From Acidimicrobiaceae bacterium (lineage in GTDB: Bacteria > Actinomycetota > Acidimicrobiia > Acidimicrobiales > RAAP-2): a stretch of 6,067 bases of DNA. Position numbers and translations under genes: made by a program. Where the stretch lies: positions 1-6,067 of the forward strand of contig PLSY01000164.1 of assembly GCA_003164275.1 (NCBI GenBank). The letters are read 5' to 3'. Numbering within the stretch: position 1 is the stretch's first letter; the number at the start of each line of letters is the position of its first letter. This document shows positions 1 through 5,128 of this stretch, one piece after another. Under the pieces are notes generated by a model. That model searched no databases and was not told where the DNA came from. It saw only the letters and a list, made by a program, of their open reading frames with translations.

Positions 1-565
1 GGCTCTTGATGTCGTCGCCGACGATGGGAAGGCCGGCTGCGTGGAACTTGCGGGCCCACTCAGGGTCCGAGGCGATGAACACGGGGATGGCGTTGACGAA
101 TCCCACGCCGGCCTGCAGGCAGGCATCCGCATAGAACCGCTGAGCCTGCTCTGAGCCCACGGGAAGGTAGCTGACCAGGACCTCGGCCCCCGAGTCCTTG
201 AGCGCGGCGACGACGTCGATCGGCTCGGCCGGGGACTCTTCGACTGTCTCCCGGTAGTACTTGCCGAATCCGTCGAGGGTCGGGCCGCGCTGGACGGTGA
301 CGCCCAGGTCCCCGACCGAGGCGAAGCGGATGGTGTTGTTCTGTCCGGCGAAGATGGCCTTTCCAAGGTCGGTGCCGACCTTGGCCGCGTCAGCGTCGAA
401 GGCGGCGACGAACTCGAGGTCCGAGACGTGGTAGCCGCCCAGGACAACGTGCATCAGGCCGGGCACCGTCTCGTTGGGGTCGGCGTCGCGGTAGTACTCG
501 ACTCCTTGGATGAGTGAGCTGGCACAGTTGCCGACGCCGGCGATGGCCACGCGGATGGTGCTCAT
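1..565 (-). CDS. ino1: Inositol-3-phosphate synthase (N-terminal 188 residues, cut by window edge)
   Basis: The product converts glucose 6-phosphate to 1L-myo-inositol 1-phosphate with NAD as cofactor. In actinobacteria this feeds phosphatidylinositol and mycothiol synthesis in the cytoplasm. The visible protein begins [17 protein letters not shown], with the Rossmann NAD-binding glycine motif at residues 9-16. An acidic residue after the second strand (AFDADA, about residue 58) follows, then SYLPVGSE (132-139), [13 protein letters not shown] (158-170) and GDDIKS at the edge, all typical of actinobacterial Ino1. Family members are about 360 residues, so roughly half is missing because the window ends, not because the gene is broken. 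The ATG at 565-563 overlaps the TGA of the upstream PadR gene (ATGA). A GAAGGG ribosome site lies 9 nt upstream, inside the PadR gene. Recognition is from the read translation; confidence is high. Confidence 0.96.
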   Translation of the reverse strand, partial: MSTIRVAIAGVGNCASSLIQGVEYYRDADPNETVPGLMHVVLGGYHVSDLEFVAAFDADAAKVGTDLGKAIFAGQNNTIRFASVGDLGVTVQRGPTLDGFGKYYRETVEESPAEPIDVVAALKDSGAEVLVSYLPVGSEQAQRFYADACLQAGVGFVNAIPVFIASDPEWARKFHAAGLPIVGDDIKS

Positions 566-1239
566 GGGTTGTTTCCCTTCGTTGCTGTCATGGCGTTCCC
601 GGTGCGGGGATCGCTCGTGTCGGATCGGGTTGCTGTCTGCTTTTGTCGCTCGAACTCGATGAGGCGGTCGAGCCAGGCGATGTCGTGCTCGGTCGCTTCG
701 GTGCTGTGCTCGACCAGCGACCGGGTGTAGACGTCGAGGCTCTCGCCGGCCGCCCTCACCTGGTCGGTTGCCAGGCGTCGGGTCAGCTGTACCCGCCGCC
801 GCTCGAGGAGGGTCAGTCTGGCCTGGGGGGCGAGGTGGCGGGCGAAGGCCAGACGCAGCCCGAAGCTCCGGGCATCATCAGTGCCGGCCGGCTCGTCGGC
901 GTCGAGCAGCTGTTCGAACAGCACCCGTCCGACGTCGGTGATTCGGTAGACCTTGCGGGAACGCTTGGTGCCGCGGGGCGCGCTCGCCCTGCGGGCCAAG
1001 AGACCGGCCCGCTCACCACCCAGTGAGCCTGTGGAGTGGATGGGTGCTGGAGCCCCGGTCGGTCCGCCCGACTCGATGACGATGACCGCCTTCGCCTTTT
1101 CGAGGCGAGACAGAGCTGGATACAGGGAGCCAAAGGAGATGTTGGCGAAGAGGCCGAGCTCGTCGCGGAGCCGTCGACGGATCTCGTAACCGTGAAGCTC
1201 CTGTTCGTGGAGGAGGCCCAAAATGGCCAGCTCAAACAC
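562..1239 (-). CDS. PadR-family transcriptional regulator, probable regulator of its own operon with ino1
   Basis: This is a winged-helix DNA-binding protein of the PadR family, 225 residues from the chosen start. The N-terminal part [22 protein letters not shown] and the recognition-helix stretch [13 protein letters not shown] (36-48) are classic Pad[18 protein letters not shown] (96-112) is the second wing strand and following helix. The C-terminal part ([24 protein letters not shown] onward) resembles the mycobacterial PadR protein encoded next to ino1 (Rv0047c). I chose the GTG at 1239 because PadR proteins usually start at this FELAILGLL segment and a GAGG lies 8 nt upstream. An upstream in-frame ATG at 1284 would add 15 residues that look unlike the family. 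Between the two wing strands (about residues 57-95) is an unusually long Gly/Ala/Arg-rich insertion. The gene overlaps ino1 by ATGA, so control of inositol synthesis is the natural inference. The ligand is unknown. Confidence 0.92.
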   Translation of the reverse strand: MFELAILGLLHEQELHGYEIRRRLRDELGLFANISFGSLYPALSRLEKAKAVIVIESGGPTGAPAPIHSTGSLGGERAGLLARRASAPRGTKRSRKVYRITDVGRVLFEQLLDADEPAGTDDARSFGLRLAFARHLAPQARLTLLERRRVQLTRRLATDQVRAAGESLDVYTRSLVEHSTEATEHDIAWLDRLIEFERQKQTATRSDTSDPRTGNAMTATKGNNP

Positions 1240-1330
1240 TTGGACAACCTCGCAGGAGCGGGAAGAAAGGCCGGGCGATGCCATATGCCCCGAGGGGCCT
1301 CGGACCGGCGGGAGTTGACTTCATGTCAGT

Positions 1331-1360
1331 ACGATATATCACTTCGATATATCAATACAA
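1331..1360 (-). promoter_or_regulatory. Putative promoter of the PadR-ino1 operon
   Basis: On the minus strand TTGTAT (1360-1355) could serve as a -35 element. TATATC (1338-1333, 16-bp spacer) or TATCGT (1336-1331, 18-bp spacer) could serve as -10. The elements lie inside the AT-rich palindromic patch, so a repressor bound there would block RNA polymerase. The matches to consensus are partial (3-4 of 6), so the exact hexamers are uncertain. Confidence 0.4.
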
Positions 1361-1367
1361 CATATTG
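1332..1367. promoter_or_regulatory. AT-rich operator-like repeat array upstream of the PadR gene
   Basis: The decamer CGATATATCA occurs twice, at 1332-1341 and 1345-1354, with a 13-bp period. Its core GATATATC (1333-1340 and 1346-1353) is itself a perfect palindrome. Directly adjoining is a third inverted repeat, CAATA-5 nt-TATTG (1353-1367). The surrounding 50 bp are about 32% GC in an otherwise strongly GC-rich window. PadR proteins bind AT-rich inverted repeats and often repress their own promoter. Assignment to the adjacent PadR gene is inference from position. Confidence 0.55.
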
Positions 1368-1384
1368 GGCTAGAAAGATGTCGA

Positions 1385-1420
1385 TCGGCGCCCAGTCATC
1401 GGGGCTTCTGTGAGCGCCGA
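1385..1420. repeat. Inverted repeat in the divergent intergenic region
   Basis: TCGGCGC (1385-1391) is the exact reverse complement of GCGCCGA (1414-1420), separated by 22 nt. No T-run follows on either strand, so it does not look like a standard terminator. Its role is unknown. It lies between the presumed PadR promoter and the DUF5318 gene. Confidence 0.3.
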
Positions 1421-1460
1421 CGGCCGTGAAAAGGATGGTGCCCCGAGAGCCCTGAGGGAT

Positions 1461-1475
1461 TACCCTTACCAGGGT
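1461..1475 (+). promoter_or_regulatory. Possible leaderless promoter and palindrome at the DUF5318 gene start
   Basis: TACCCT (1461-1466) fits the actinobacterial -10 pattern TANNNT. It ends 7 bp before the GTG at 1474, the spacing expected if transcription starts at the start codon. No recognisable -35 and no well-placed Shine-Dalgarno sequence are present; the nearest GAGGG is about 15 nt away. ACCCT (1462-1466) and AGGGT (1471-1475) form a perfect inverted repeat around TACC, and a CCCTGAGGG palindrome lies just upstream (1450-1458). Confidence 0.35.
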
Positions 1476-1929
1476 GAGCTTCCGACCTGGAGCGCTCGAG
1501 GGCGTACAGACTTCACCCACCGGGGGACAGGTTGAGTACCTGCTCGCCCGGAACGCCGTCATTCGCGAATTCCGCAAGGGGCGGCTCTCCCGGCTCGACG
1601 TCTGTGACGCTCACCCCGAGCTGCTGCGGGCGGCATGCAATCTCGGTCGTCCGTCAGGCGACCGTTGTCCGATCTGTGAAGAAGCCGACCTGGTCGATGT
1701 GACCTTCGTGTTCGGTGCTCGTCTGCCGTCCGGGGGGCGCTGTGTCTCGACCCAGGCCGAGCTGGCCCGCTACTGGCGGCGGAAAGAGCCCGTTGTCTGT
1801 TACGTCATCGAGGTGTGCTCAGAGTGCCGGTGGAACCACCTGTCACGGATGTACCCGGCAGGCGCCGGGGTCGAGGCGGTGGCCCGCAAGCCGCTCGGCT
1901 CTCGGGCGTCGACCCAGCCTCGCACCTGA
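1474..1929 (+). CDS. DUF5318-family zinc-knuckle protein
   Basis: This is a 151-residue protein of unknown function matching the actinobacterial DUF5318 family (M. tuberculosis Rv0049 type). What I can see is VEYLLARNAVIREFRKGRLSRLDVCDAHPELLRAA near the N-terminus, then CPIC (65-68), VTFVFG (76-81), and VIEVCSECRWNHL (111-123) containing a second CxxC (115-118). The paired CxxC motifs suggest one bound zinc ion. There is no signal peptide or membrane segment. The GTG at 1474 is the only ordinary start in the open frame: a stop lies at 1453-1455 and no other start codon occurs before the conserved domain. The first about 18 residues look poorly conserved, as does the tail after residue 130. 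In mycobacteria the family member sits near ino1, the PadR gene and a penicillin-binding protein gene; here panB follows instead. The function is not known. Confidence 0.82.
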   Translation: MSFRPGALEGVQTSPTGGQVEYLLARNAVIREFRKGRLSRLDVCDAHPELLRAACNLGRPSGDRCPICEEADLVDVTFVFGARLPSGGRCVSTQAELARYWRRKEPVVCYVIEVCSECRWNHLSRMYPAGAGVEAVARKPLGSRASTQPRT

Positions 1930-1983
1930 TCCCCTCCCAGATCCTGGTGGCGGGTCGGTGCGGCCATTCCCTTTGAGCCGTCG

Positions 1984-2009
1984 GGGCACTACCCTGGCGT
2001 GGTAGTCCC
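1984..2009. promoter_or_regulatory. Hairpin and possible -10 element upstream of panB
   Basis: ACTACC (1988-1993) and GGTAGT (2001-2006) are perfect reverse complements around a 7-nt loop. Flanking GGG (1984-1986) and CCC (2007-2009) extend the stem to 9 bp with one bulged C at 1987. TACCCT (1990-1995), a TANNNT -10-like hexamer, lies within it. No T-run follows, so it is not an ordinary intrinsic terminator. It could be a protein-binding palindrome over the panB promoter or a leader hairpin. The rest of 1930-2093 shows nothing else recognisable. Confidence 0.35.
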
Positions 2010-2093
2010 GTGTGCTCCGCGGAGGTCGAACCGACCGCCGCCCATGCCGCCGGCAGCCCCAGGGCGCTGGACGGCTCGACCAGGAGGATCCCC

Positions 2094-2909
2094 ATGTCCG
2101 AGTCCCGGCCTGCCCCGGTCACCGTCCCCTCCGTGCGCGCCGCCAAGCGACGAAGCGGCCACGCTCCCTTGGTCATGGTGACGGCCTATGACGCCCCCGG
2201 CGCCCGTATCGCCGACGCCGCCGGAGTCGACTTGATCCTCGTCGGTGACTCGGTGGCCAACAACGTCCTCGGCTACGAGGACACCCTGCAGGTGACGGTG
2301 CCCGACATGGTCCACCACACAGCCGCCGTGGCCAGGGCCAAGCCCTCGCCCTTGATCGTCGCCGACCTCCCTTGGATGAGCTACCACCTCGACACATCCG
2401 AGACGGTACGCAACGCCGCCCTACTGATCCGTGCCGGTGCCCAAGCGGTCAAGCTCGAGGGTGGGGTGAACCGGGTGGCGATGATCGAAGCCCTGGTGTC
2501 GGCGGAGATCCCGGTGATGGGTCACCTCGGCCTGACACCGCAGTCCGTCAACACCATGGGCGGCTATCGGGTCCAAGGACGCGACGACGCAGGTGCCCGC
2601 GCCCTGGAGGAGGCTGCGTCGGCCATCGTGACGGCAGGCTGTTTCGCCATGGTCCTCGAAGGGGTTCCCGAGACGCTCGGAGCTGCCATCACCGAGGCCG
2701 TCGATGTGCCGACGATCGGCATCGGGGCCGGGCCGGCCTGCGACGGTCAGGTCCTCGTCTTCCACGACCTGCTCGGCTTCAACGCCTCCGTGCCGAAGTT
2801 CGTCCGTCGCTACGCCGAGCTGGCCGCCGCCGCCACCGAGGCGGTGGCCGCCTACGCGGCCGACGTCCGATCGGGTGCCTTCCCGGCCGATTCCGAGTCG
2901 TACCACTGA
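2094..2909 (+). CDS. panB: 3-methyl-2-oxobutanoate hydroxymethyltransferase (ketopantoate hydroxymethyltransferase)
   Basis: The enzyme transfers a hydroxymethyl group from 5,10-methylene-tetrahydrofolate to 2-oxoisovalerate, giving ketopantoate. This is the first committed step of pantothenate and CoA synthesis in the cytoplasm. The 271-residue length is normal for PanB. Family blocks read in order: VMVTAYDAPGARIADAAG (27-44), ILVGDS with the metal-ligand Asp52, ADLPWMSY with the second metal Asp91, AVKLEGG with Lys120 and Glu122, MGHLGLTPQS (142-151), MVLEGVP with the probable catalytic Glu189, PTIGIGAGPACDGQVLVFHDLLG (206-228). The ATG at 2094 is chosen because AGGAGG sits exactly 6 nt upstream. 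A GTG further up at 2010 would add 28 unconserved residues. The gene appears complete and active. It stands alone between the DUF5318 gene and the rpsF operon; no panC or panD is in view. Confidence 0.97.
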   Translation: MSESRPAPVTVPSVRAAKRRSGHAPLVMVTAYDAPGARIADAAGVDLILVGDSVANNVLGYEDTLQVTVPDMVHHTAAVARAKPSPLIVADLPWMSYHLDTSETVRNAALLIRAGAQAVKLEGGVNRVAMIEALVSAEIPVMGHLGLTPQSVNTMGGYRVQGRDDAGARALEEAASAIVTAGCFAMVLEGVPETLGAAITEAVDVPTIGIGAGPACDGQVLVFHDLLGFNASVPKFVRRYAELAAAATEAVAAYAADVRSGAFPADSESYH

Positions 2910-2929
2910 GGCGGTATCCAGCCTGCCCG

Positions 2930-2959
2930 TTACACAGGCCGCCCGATTGCCACTAGAGT
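2930..2959 (+). promoter_or_regulatory. Putative promoter of the rpsF-ssb-rpsR-rplI operon
   Basis: TTACAC (2930-2935) as -35 and TAGAGT (2954-2959, fitting TANNNT) as -10 are separated by 18 bp. Transcription would start near 2966, leaving a leader of about 100 nt before rpsF. No terminator is visible after panB, so read-through from panB is also possible. Confidence 0.45.
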
Positions 2960-2964
2960 GAAAC

Positions 2965-3063
2965 GGTTCTCACCGCCACCCCGAGGGGTGGACGTGAAGT
3001 TCCGACCTGCCCCACGCCGTGGGGCTCGGGCCGTTCGTTGCCCGATCCAGAGGGAGGTGAGCC
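2965..3063 (+). promoter_or_regulatory. Structured rpsF mRNA leader, candidate ribosomal-protein autoregulatory element
   Basis: The leader contains three strong hairpins. H1 is CCACCC/GGGTGG with a CGAG loop (2976-2991). H2 is GCCCCAC/GTGGGGC with a 3-nt loop (3009-3025), extendable below a 3-nt CCT bulge by CCGA/TCGG (3002-3005 with 3026-3029). H3 is CGGGC/GCCCG (3027-3031 with 3040-3044) and competes with the lower part of H2. CTCACC (2969-2974) can pair with GGTGAG (3056-3061), covering part of the rpsF Shine-Dalgarno sequence. S6:S18 complexes are known to bind a bulged hairpin with a conserved CCG in rpsF leaders of many bacteria. Here the bulge I find is CCU, with a CCG just before it, so a match to that family is only suggestive. 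Confidence 0.45.
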
Positions 3064-3067
3064 GTTC

Positions 3068-3403
3068 ATGCGGCCATACGAAGTCATGGTTATTTTCGAT
3101 ACCGGTGCCGATGAGGCAGCCGTCAACGGTGTCCTCGACCGCGCCCTGGGCGCCTTGAAGGCCAAGGGGGGCAATCCCGGTCGCGTGGAGCGTTGGGGCC
3201 GTCGCACCTTCGCCTACGAGGTGCAGCACAAGCGCGAGGGGTACTACGTGATCATCGAGCTCACGGCCGAGCCCGATGCCGTCGCCGACCTGGAGCGGGT
3301 GTTCGTACTGGCAGACGAGGTGCTCCGCCACAAGGCCATGCGGGTGCCGGACAAGGTCGCCGGGCGCCGTGCCGCGGCCGCCACAGCCGGCAAGGAGGGC
3401 TGA
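3068..3403 (+). CDS. rpsF: 30S ribosomal protein S6
   Basis: This 111-residue protein is S6, a ferredoxin-like-fold small-subunit protein that pairs with S18 on the platform of the 30S particle. The start MRPYEVMVIFDTG is the typical first strand. WGRRTFAYEVQHKREGYYVIIELTA (43-67) is the conserved central hairpin, and LRHKAMRV (86-93) is the last strand. A short Ala/Lys-rich tail follows. The start is fixed by GGAGGTGA, a perfect anti-Shine-Dalgarno match, 7 nt upstream of the ATG. It is the first gene of the rpsF-ssb-rpsR-rplI operon, a conserved order, and is separated from ssb by one nucleotide. The leader upstream may mediate feedback control. Confidence 0.98.
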   Translation: MRPYEVMVIFDTGADEAAVNGVLDRALGALKAKGGNPGRVERWGRRTFAYEVQHKREGYYVIIELTAEPDAVADLERVFVLADEVLRHKAMRVPDKVAGRRAAAATAGKEG

Positions 3404-3404
3404 C

Positions 3405-3884
3405 ATGGCCAATGGAAACGTCGTCACGCTGGTGGGCAACATCACCCGTGACCCCGAGCTGCGCTTCACCAACACGGGACAGGCCACGTCGAGCTTCGGG
3501 CTGGCCGTCAACCGTCGGTGGCAGAACCGCCAGTCCCAGGAGTGGGAGGAGGCAACCTCGTTCTTCGACGTCGTCTGCTGGCGGGAGATGGCCGAGAACG
3601 CAGCAGAGAGCCTGACCCGCGGGTCGCGGGTGATCGTCACCGGCCGCCTCGAGCAGCGCAGCTGGGAGACCCCTGACGGCGACAAGCGCTCCAAGATCGA
3701 AGTGGTGGCCGATGAGATCGGCCCGAGCATCCGCTGGGCCACTGCCCAGGTCACGAAGAACGAGCGTCGCGGGCCCGGCGACGGCGGACCCCAGGGTGGC
3801 GCCCGCAGCGGATCACCGACAGGAGGCAGCCCCGGCCCGTCCGGAGACGCCCAAGGATATGGATACAGCGAGGAGCCTTTCTAA
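3405..3884 (+). CDS. ssb: Single-stranded DNA-binding protein
   Basis: SSB coats single-stranded DNA at forks and repair sites and recruits partner proteins through its C-terminal tip. The 159-residue protein has the OB fold over about residues 1-113. [16 protein letters not shown] (6-21), FGLAVNRRW (31-39), [35 protein letters not shown] (53-87) and [13 protein letters not shown] (96-108) are characteristic. Aromatic residues W39, F53, W59 and W87 are probable DNA stackers. A flexible Gly/Pro/Ser linker (122-152) leads to the tip YSEEPF, a slightly less acidic form of the usual DDDIPF-type ending that still keeps Pro-Phe. AAGGAGG lies 6 nt before the ATG, within the end of rpsF. The TAA overlaps the ATG of rpsR by one base (TAATG), so coupling with S18 is expected. 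Confidence 0.97.
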   Translation: MANGNVVTLVGNITRDPELRFTNTGQATSSFGLAVNRRWQNRQSQEWEEATSFFDVVCWREMAENAAESLTRGSRVIVTGRLEQRSWETPDGDKRSKIEVVADEIGPSIRWATAQVTKNERRGPGDGGPQGGARSGSPTGGSPGPSGDAQGYGYSEEPF

Positions 3885-4402
3885 TGGCGCGCAACAATGA
3901 TCGTGGAGGAACCACCCGGCGCTCTCCGAAGGACACTGGGCGGAGAATCAAGAAGAAGCCCTGTGCCCTGTGCAAGGACCGCATCGAGTGGGTCGACTAC
4001 AAAGACGTCGGCCTGCTGCGCAAGTACATGAGTGATCGCGGCAAGATCCGTGCCCGTCGCGTGTCGGGCAACTGCACCCAGCACCAGCGCGACGTGGCCA
4101 TCGCCATCAAGACCGCCCGTGAGCTCGTGTTGCTGCCGTACACCCAGCGCACCACGACCGAACGGCCTGGCGGCCGCGGTGGAGGCCGCGGTGGGCGCGA
4201 GGGCGGCGGCTACTCAGGTCAGGGCGGCTCGGGTGGACGTCGGGGTCGTGACGAGGAGCGCACGCTCTCGAGTGATGCCACATCGACGGCCGTGGCCGGC
4301 GATGCTCCGGCACCCGAGGTCATCGAGGAGGTGCTCGAGGTCACGGGCACCGGTGATGGCACGCTGACCGAGGTCATCGTCGACGAAGTCAGCGAGGGTT
4401 GA
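3884..4402 (+). CDS. rpsR: 30S ribosomal protein S18, zinc-binding type, with long C-terminal extension
   Basis: S18 binds S6 and the 16S rRNA platform. Residues 20-87 are a standard S18: [63 protein letters not shown]. CxxC (27-30) and CxxH (64-67) are the ligands of the zinc-containing form. The total length is 172 residues against roughly 75-90 in most bacteria. The extra about 80 residues comprise a Gly/Arg-rich section (95-122, several RGG-like units) and then an acidic section (123-172, about 14 Asp/Glu and a single Arg). The extension is in frame and ends where a well-placed GAGGG for rplI begins to serve the next gene, so it is unlikely to be a frameshift artefact. AGGAG lies 8 nt before the ATG, which overlaps the ssb stop by 1 nt. 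The function of the tail is unknown. Confidence 0.95.
   Translation: MARNNDRGGTTRRSPKDTGRRIKKKPCALCKDRIEWVDYKDVGLLRKYMSDRGKIRARRVSGNCTQHQRDVAIAIKTARELVLLPYTQRTTTERPGGRGGGRGGREGGGYSGQGGSGGRRGRDEERTLSSDATSTAVAGDAPAPEVIEEVLEVTGTGDGTLTEVIVDEVSEG
4172..4194 (+). repeat. 12-bp tandem duplication inside rpsR
   Basis: GGCCGCGGTGG occurs at 4172-4182 and again at 4184-4194. The 12-bp period encodes Gly-Arg-Gly-Gly twice within the S18 extension. It suggests the RG-rich section grew by in-frame repeat slippage. Confidence 0.6.
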
Positions 4403-4403
4403 G

Positions 4404-4850
4404 ATGAAAGTCCTCCTTCGCAGTGACATCGACGGCGTGGGCAAGCGCGGGGACATCATCGATGTCTCCGGTGGCTTTGCCCGGAACCATCTCCTGCCAG
4501 CCGGCAAGGCCATCGTGGCCAGCCCCGGTGTCGAAGGCCAGGCCGCGGCCATGCGCAAGTCGCGCGATCTGCGCAACGCCAGAGACCGCGAGTCCTCCGA
4601 GACCGTGGCCCGCACCCTGGTGGGCAACGTGGTCACCATTCCCGCCCGAGCCAAGGGCGAGCGACTGTTCGGCTCGGTCTCAGCGGCCGACATCGTCCGT
4701 CAAGTGGAAGAGCAGACCGGTGCTGTGGTGGATCGGAAGGATCTGATCCTCGAGGAGCCCATCAAGACGGTGGGGGAACACAACGTGAGGGTCGAGCTCA
4801 TCGGCGGTGTGGTGTTCGAGCTGACGGTGGATGTGACCGCCGAGGCCTAG
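4404..4850 (+). CDS. rplI: 50S ribosomal protein L9
   Basis: L9 is an elongated two-domain protein that binds 23S rRNA near the base of the L1 stalk and reaches across to neighbouring ribosomes. The 148-residue length is normal. The N-terminal domain starts MKVLLRSDIDGVGKRGDIIDVSGGFARNHLLP and carries the L9 signature (about 13-31). A charged connecting helix (about 42-75) joins it to the C-terminal domain, which contains KGERLFGSVSAADIV (84-98) and VRVELIGGVVFELTVDV (128-144). GAGGG lies 5 nt before the ATG, and one nucleotide separates it from the rpsR stop. It is the last gene of the operon, with an intrinsic terminator about 65 bp downstream. Confidence 0.98.
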   Translation: MKVLLRSDIDGVGKRGDIIDVSGGFARNHLLPAGKAIVASPGVEGQAAAMRKSRDLRNARDRESSETVARTLVGNVVTIPARAKGERLFGSVSAADIVRQVEEQTGAVVDRKDLILEEPIKTVGEHNVRVELIGGVVFELTVDVTAEA

Positions 4851-4890
4851 AGAGGCATCCCGGGCCGGCGGGCCACCCCCCCCACTGCCC

Positions 4891-4908
4891 ACGCATACGC
4901 ATACGCAC
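4891..4908. repeat. Short hexanucleotide tandem repeat
   Basis: ACGCAT, ACGCAT and ACGCAC follow one another, a small three-unit repeat between rplI and its terminator. An 8-C run (4876-4883) lies just upstream. No function can be assigned. Confidence 0.5.
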
Positions 4909-4917
4909 TTCGGCTCG

Positions 4918-4955
4918 AGCCCGGATCAGCCCAGAGAGGGCCGGTCCGGGCTTTT
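4918..4955 (+). terminator. Rho-independent terminator of the rpsF-ssb-rpsR-rplI operon
   Basis: AGCCCGGA (4918-4925) pairs perfectly with TCCGGGCT (4945-4952). An inner stem GCCC/GGGC (4929-4932 with 4938-4941) closes an AGAGA loop. Four T residues (4952-4955) follow. The position just after rplI and ahead of dnaB fits the end of the operon. Confidence 0.85.
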
Positions 4956-4984
4956 GCCACCCTCCCCGTCCCCTCTCTGTCACA

Positions 4985-4994
4985 CCCCCGGGGG
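4985..4994. repeat. CCCCCGGGGG palindrome
   Basis: This is a perfect 10-bp GC palindrome between the terminator and the DnaA-box-like cluster. It may be incidental in DNA of this composition. Confidence 0.3.
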
Positions 4995-5015
4995 ATGATG
5001 GTCCCGTGTCGTCCC

Positions 5016-5101
5016 CCGTCCACAGTCCAAGTGCGCTTGTCCACGGTCCGTCCACACCCTGGGGAGCGATATCCCCATCAAAGAGGCCCTTACGTTCCAC
5101 A
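5016..5101 (+). promoter_or_regulatory. Cluster of DnaA-box-like sequences upstream of dnaB
   Basis: Compared with the actinobacterial DnaA box TTGTCCACA, this stretch holds CCGTCCACA (5016-5024, 7 of 9), TTGTCCACG (5037-5045, 8 of 9), CCGTCCACA (5048-5056, 7 of 9) and CGTTCCACA (5093-5101, 6 of 9), all in one orientation. The first three starts are 21 and 11 bp apart, close to whole helical turns. Between the third and fourth is an inverted repeat GGGGA/TCCCC (5061-5065 with 5072-5076). DnaA binding is inference. Confidence 0.4.
5091..5096 (+). promoter_or_regulatory. Weak candidate -10 element for dnaB
   Basis: TACGTT fits TANNNT and would place a transcript start near 5103, about 26 nt before dnaB. 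I see no convincing -35. The last DnaA-box-like sequence overlaps it. A dnaB promoter must lie somewhere after the 4918-4955 terminator, but this exact placement is uncertain. Confidence 0.25.
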
Positions 5102-5128
5102 GGGCACTTCGGCGAGGGTTGAAGGACC

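Noticed and set aside
514..1026. 170-codon plus-strand frame over the ino1/PadR junction
   Set aside because: It is antisense to two well-supported genes and gives a low-complexity product.
1240..1284. ATG at 1284 as the PadR start
   Set aside because: It adds 15 residues (MASPGLSSRSCEVVQ) not typical of the family, and the GTG at 1239 has a better-spaced GAGG. It cannot be fully excluded.
1385..1420. Bidirectional terminator between the divergent genes
   Set aside because: The stem has a 22-nt loop and no T-run on either side, and a terminator between divergent gene starts would have no obvious use.
2010..2093. GTG at 2010 as the panB start
   Set aside because: It adds 28 unconserved residues and lacks the perfect AGGAGG found 6 nt before the ATG at 2094.
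2372..2956. 194-codon plus-strand frame inside panB
   Set aside because: It is an alternate frame of panB, Arg/Gly/Pro-rich, a typical composition artefact.
2930..3754. 274-codon open frame on the minus strand
   Set aside because: It is antisense to rpsF and ssb and crosses their intergenic leader. The product shows no recognisable domain.
4891..4908. CRISPR or larger tandem repeat array
   Set aside because: It is only three hexamers with no spacers; too short to be more than a local repeat.
5016..5128. Chromosomal replication origin
   Set aside because: DnaA-box-like sequences are imperfect, there is no AT-rich unwinding region, and no dnaA or dnaN is in the window. Treated only as a possible DnaA regulatory site.
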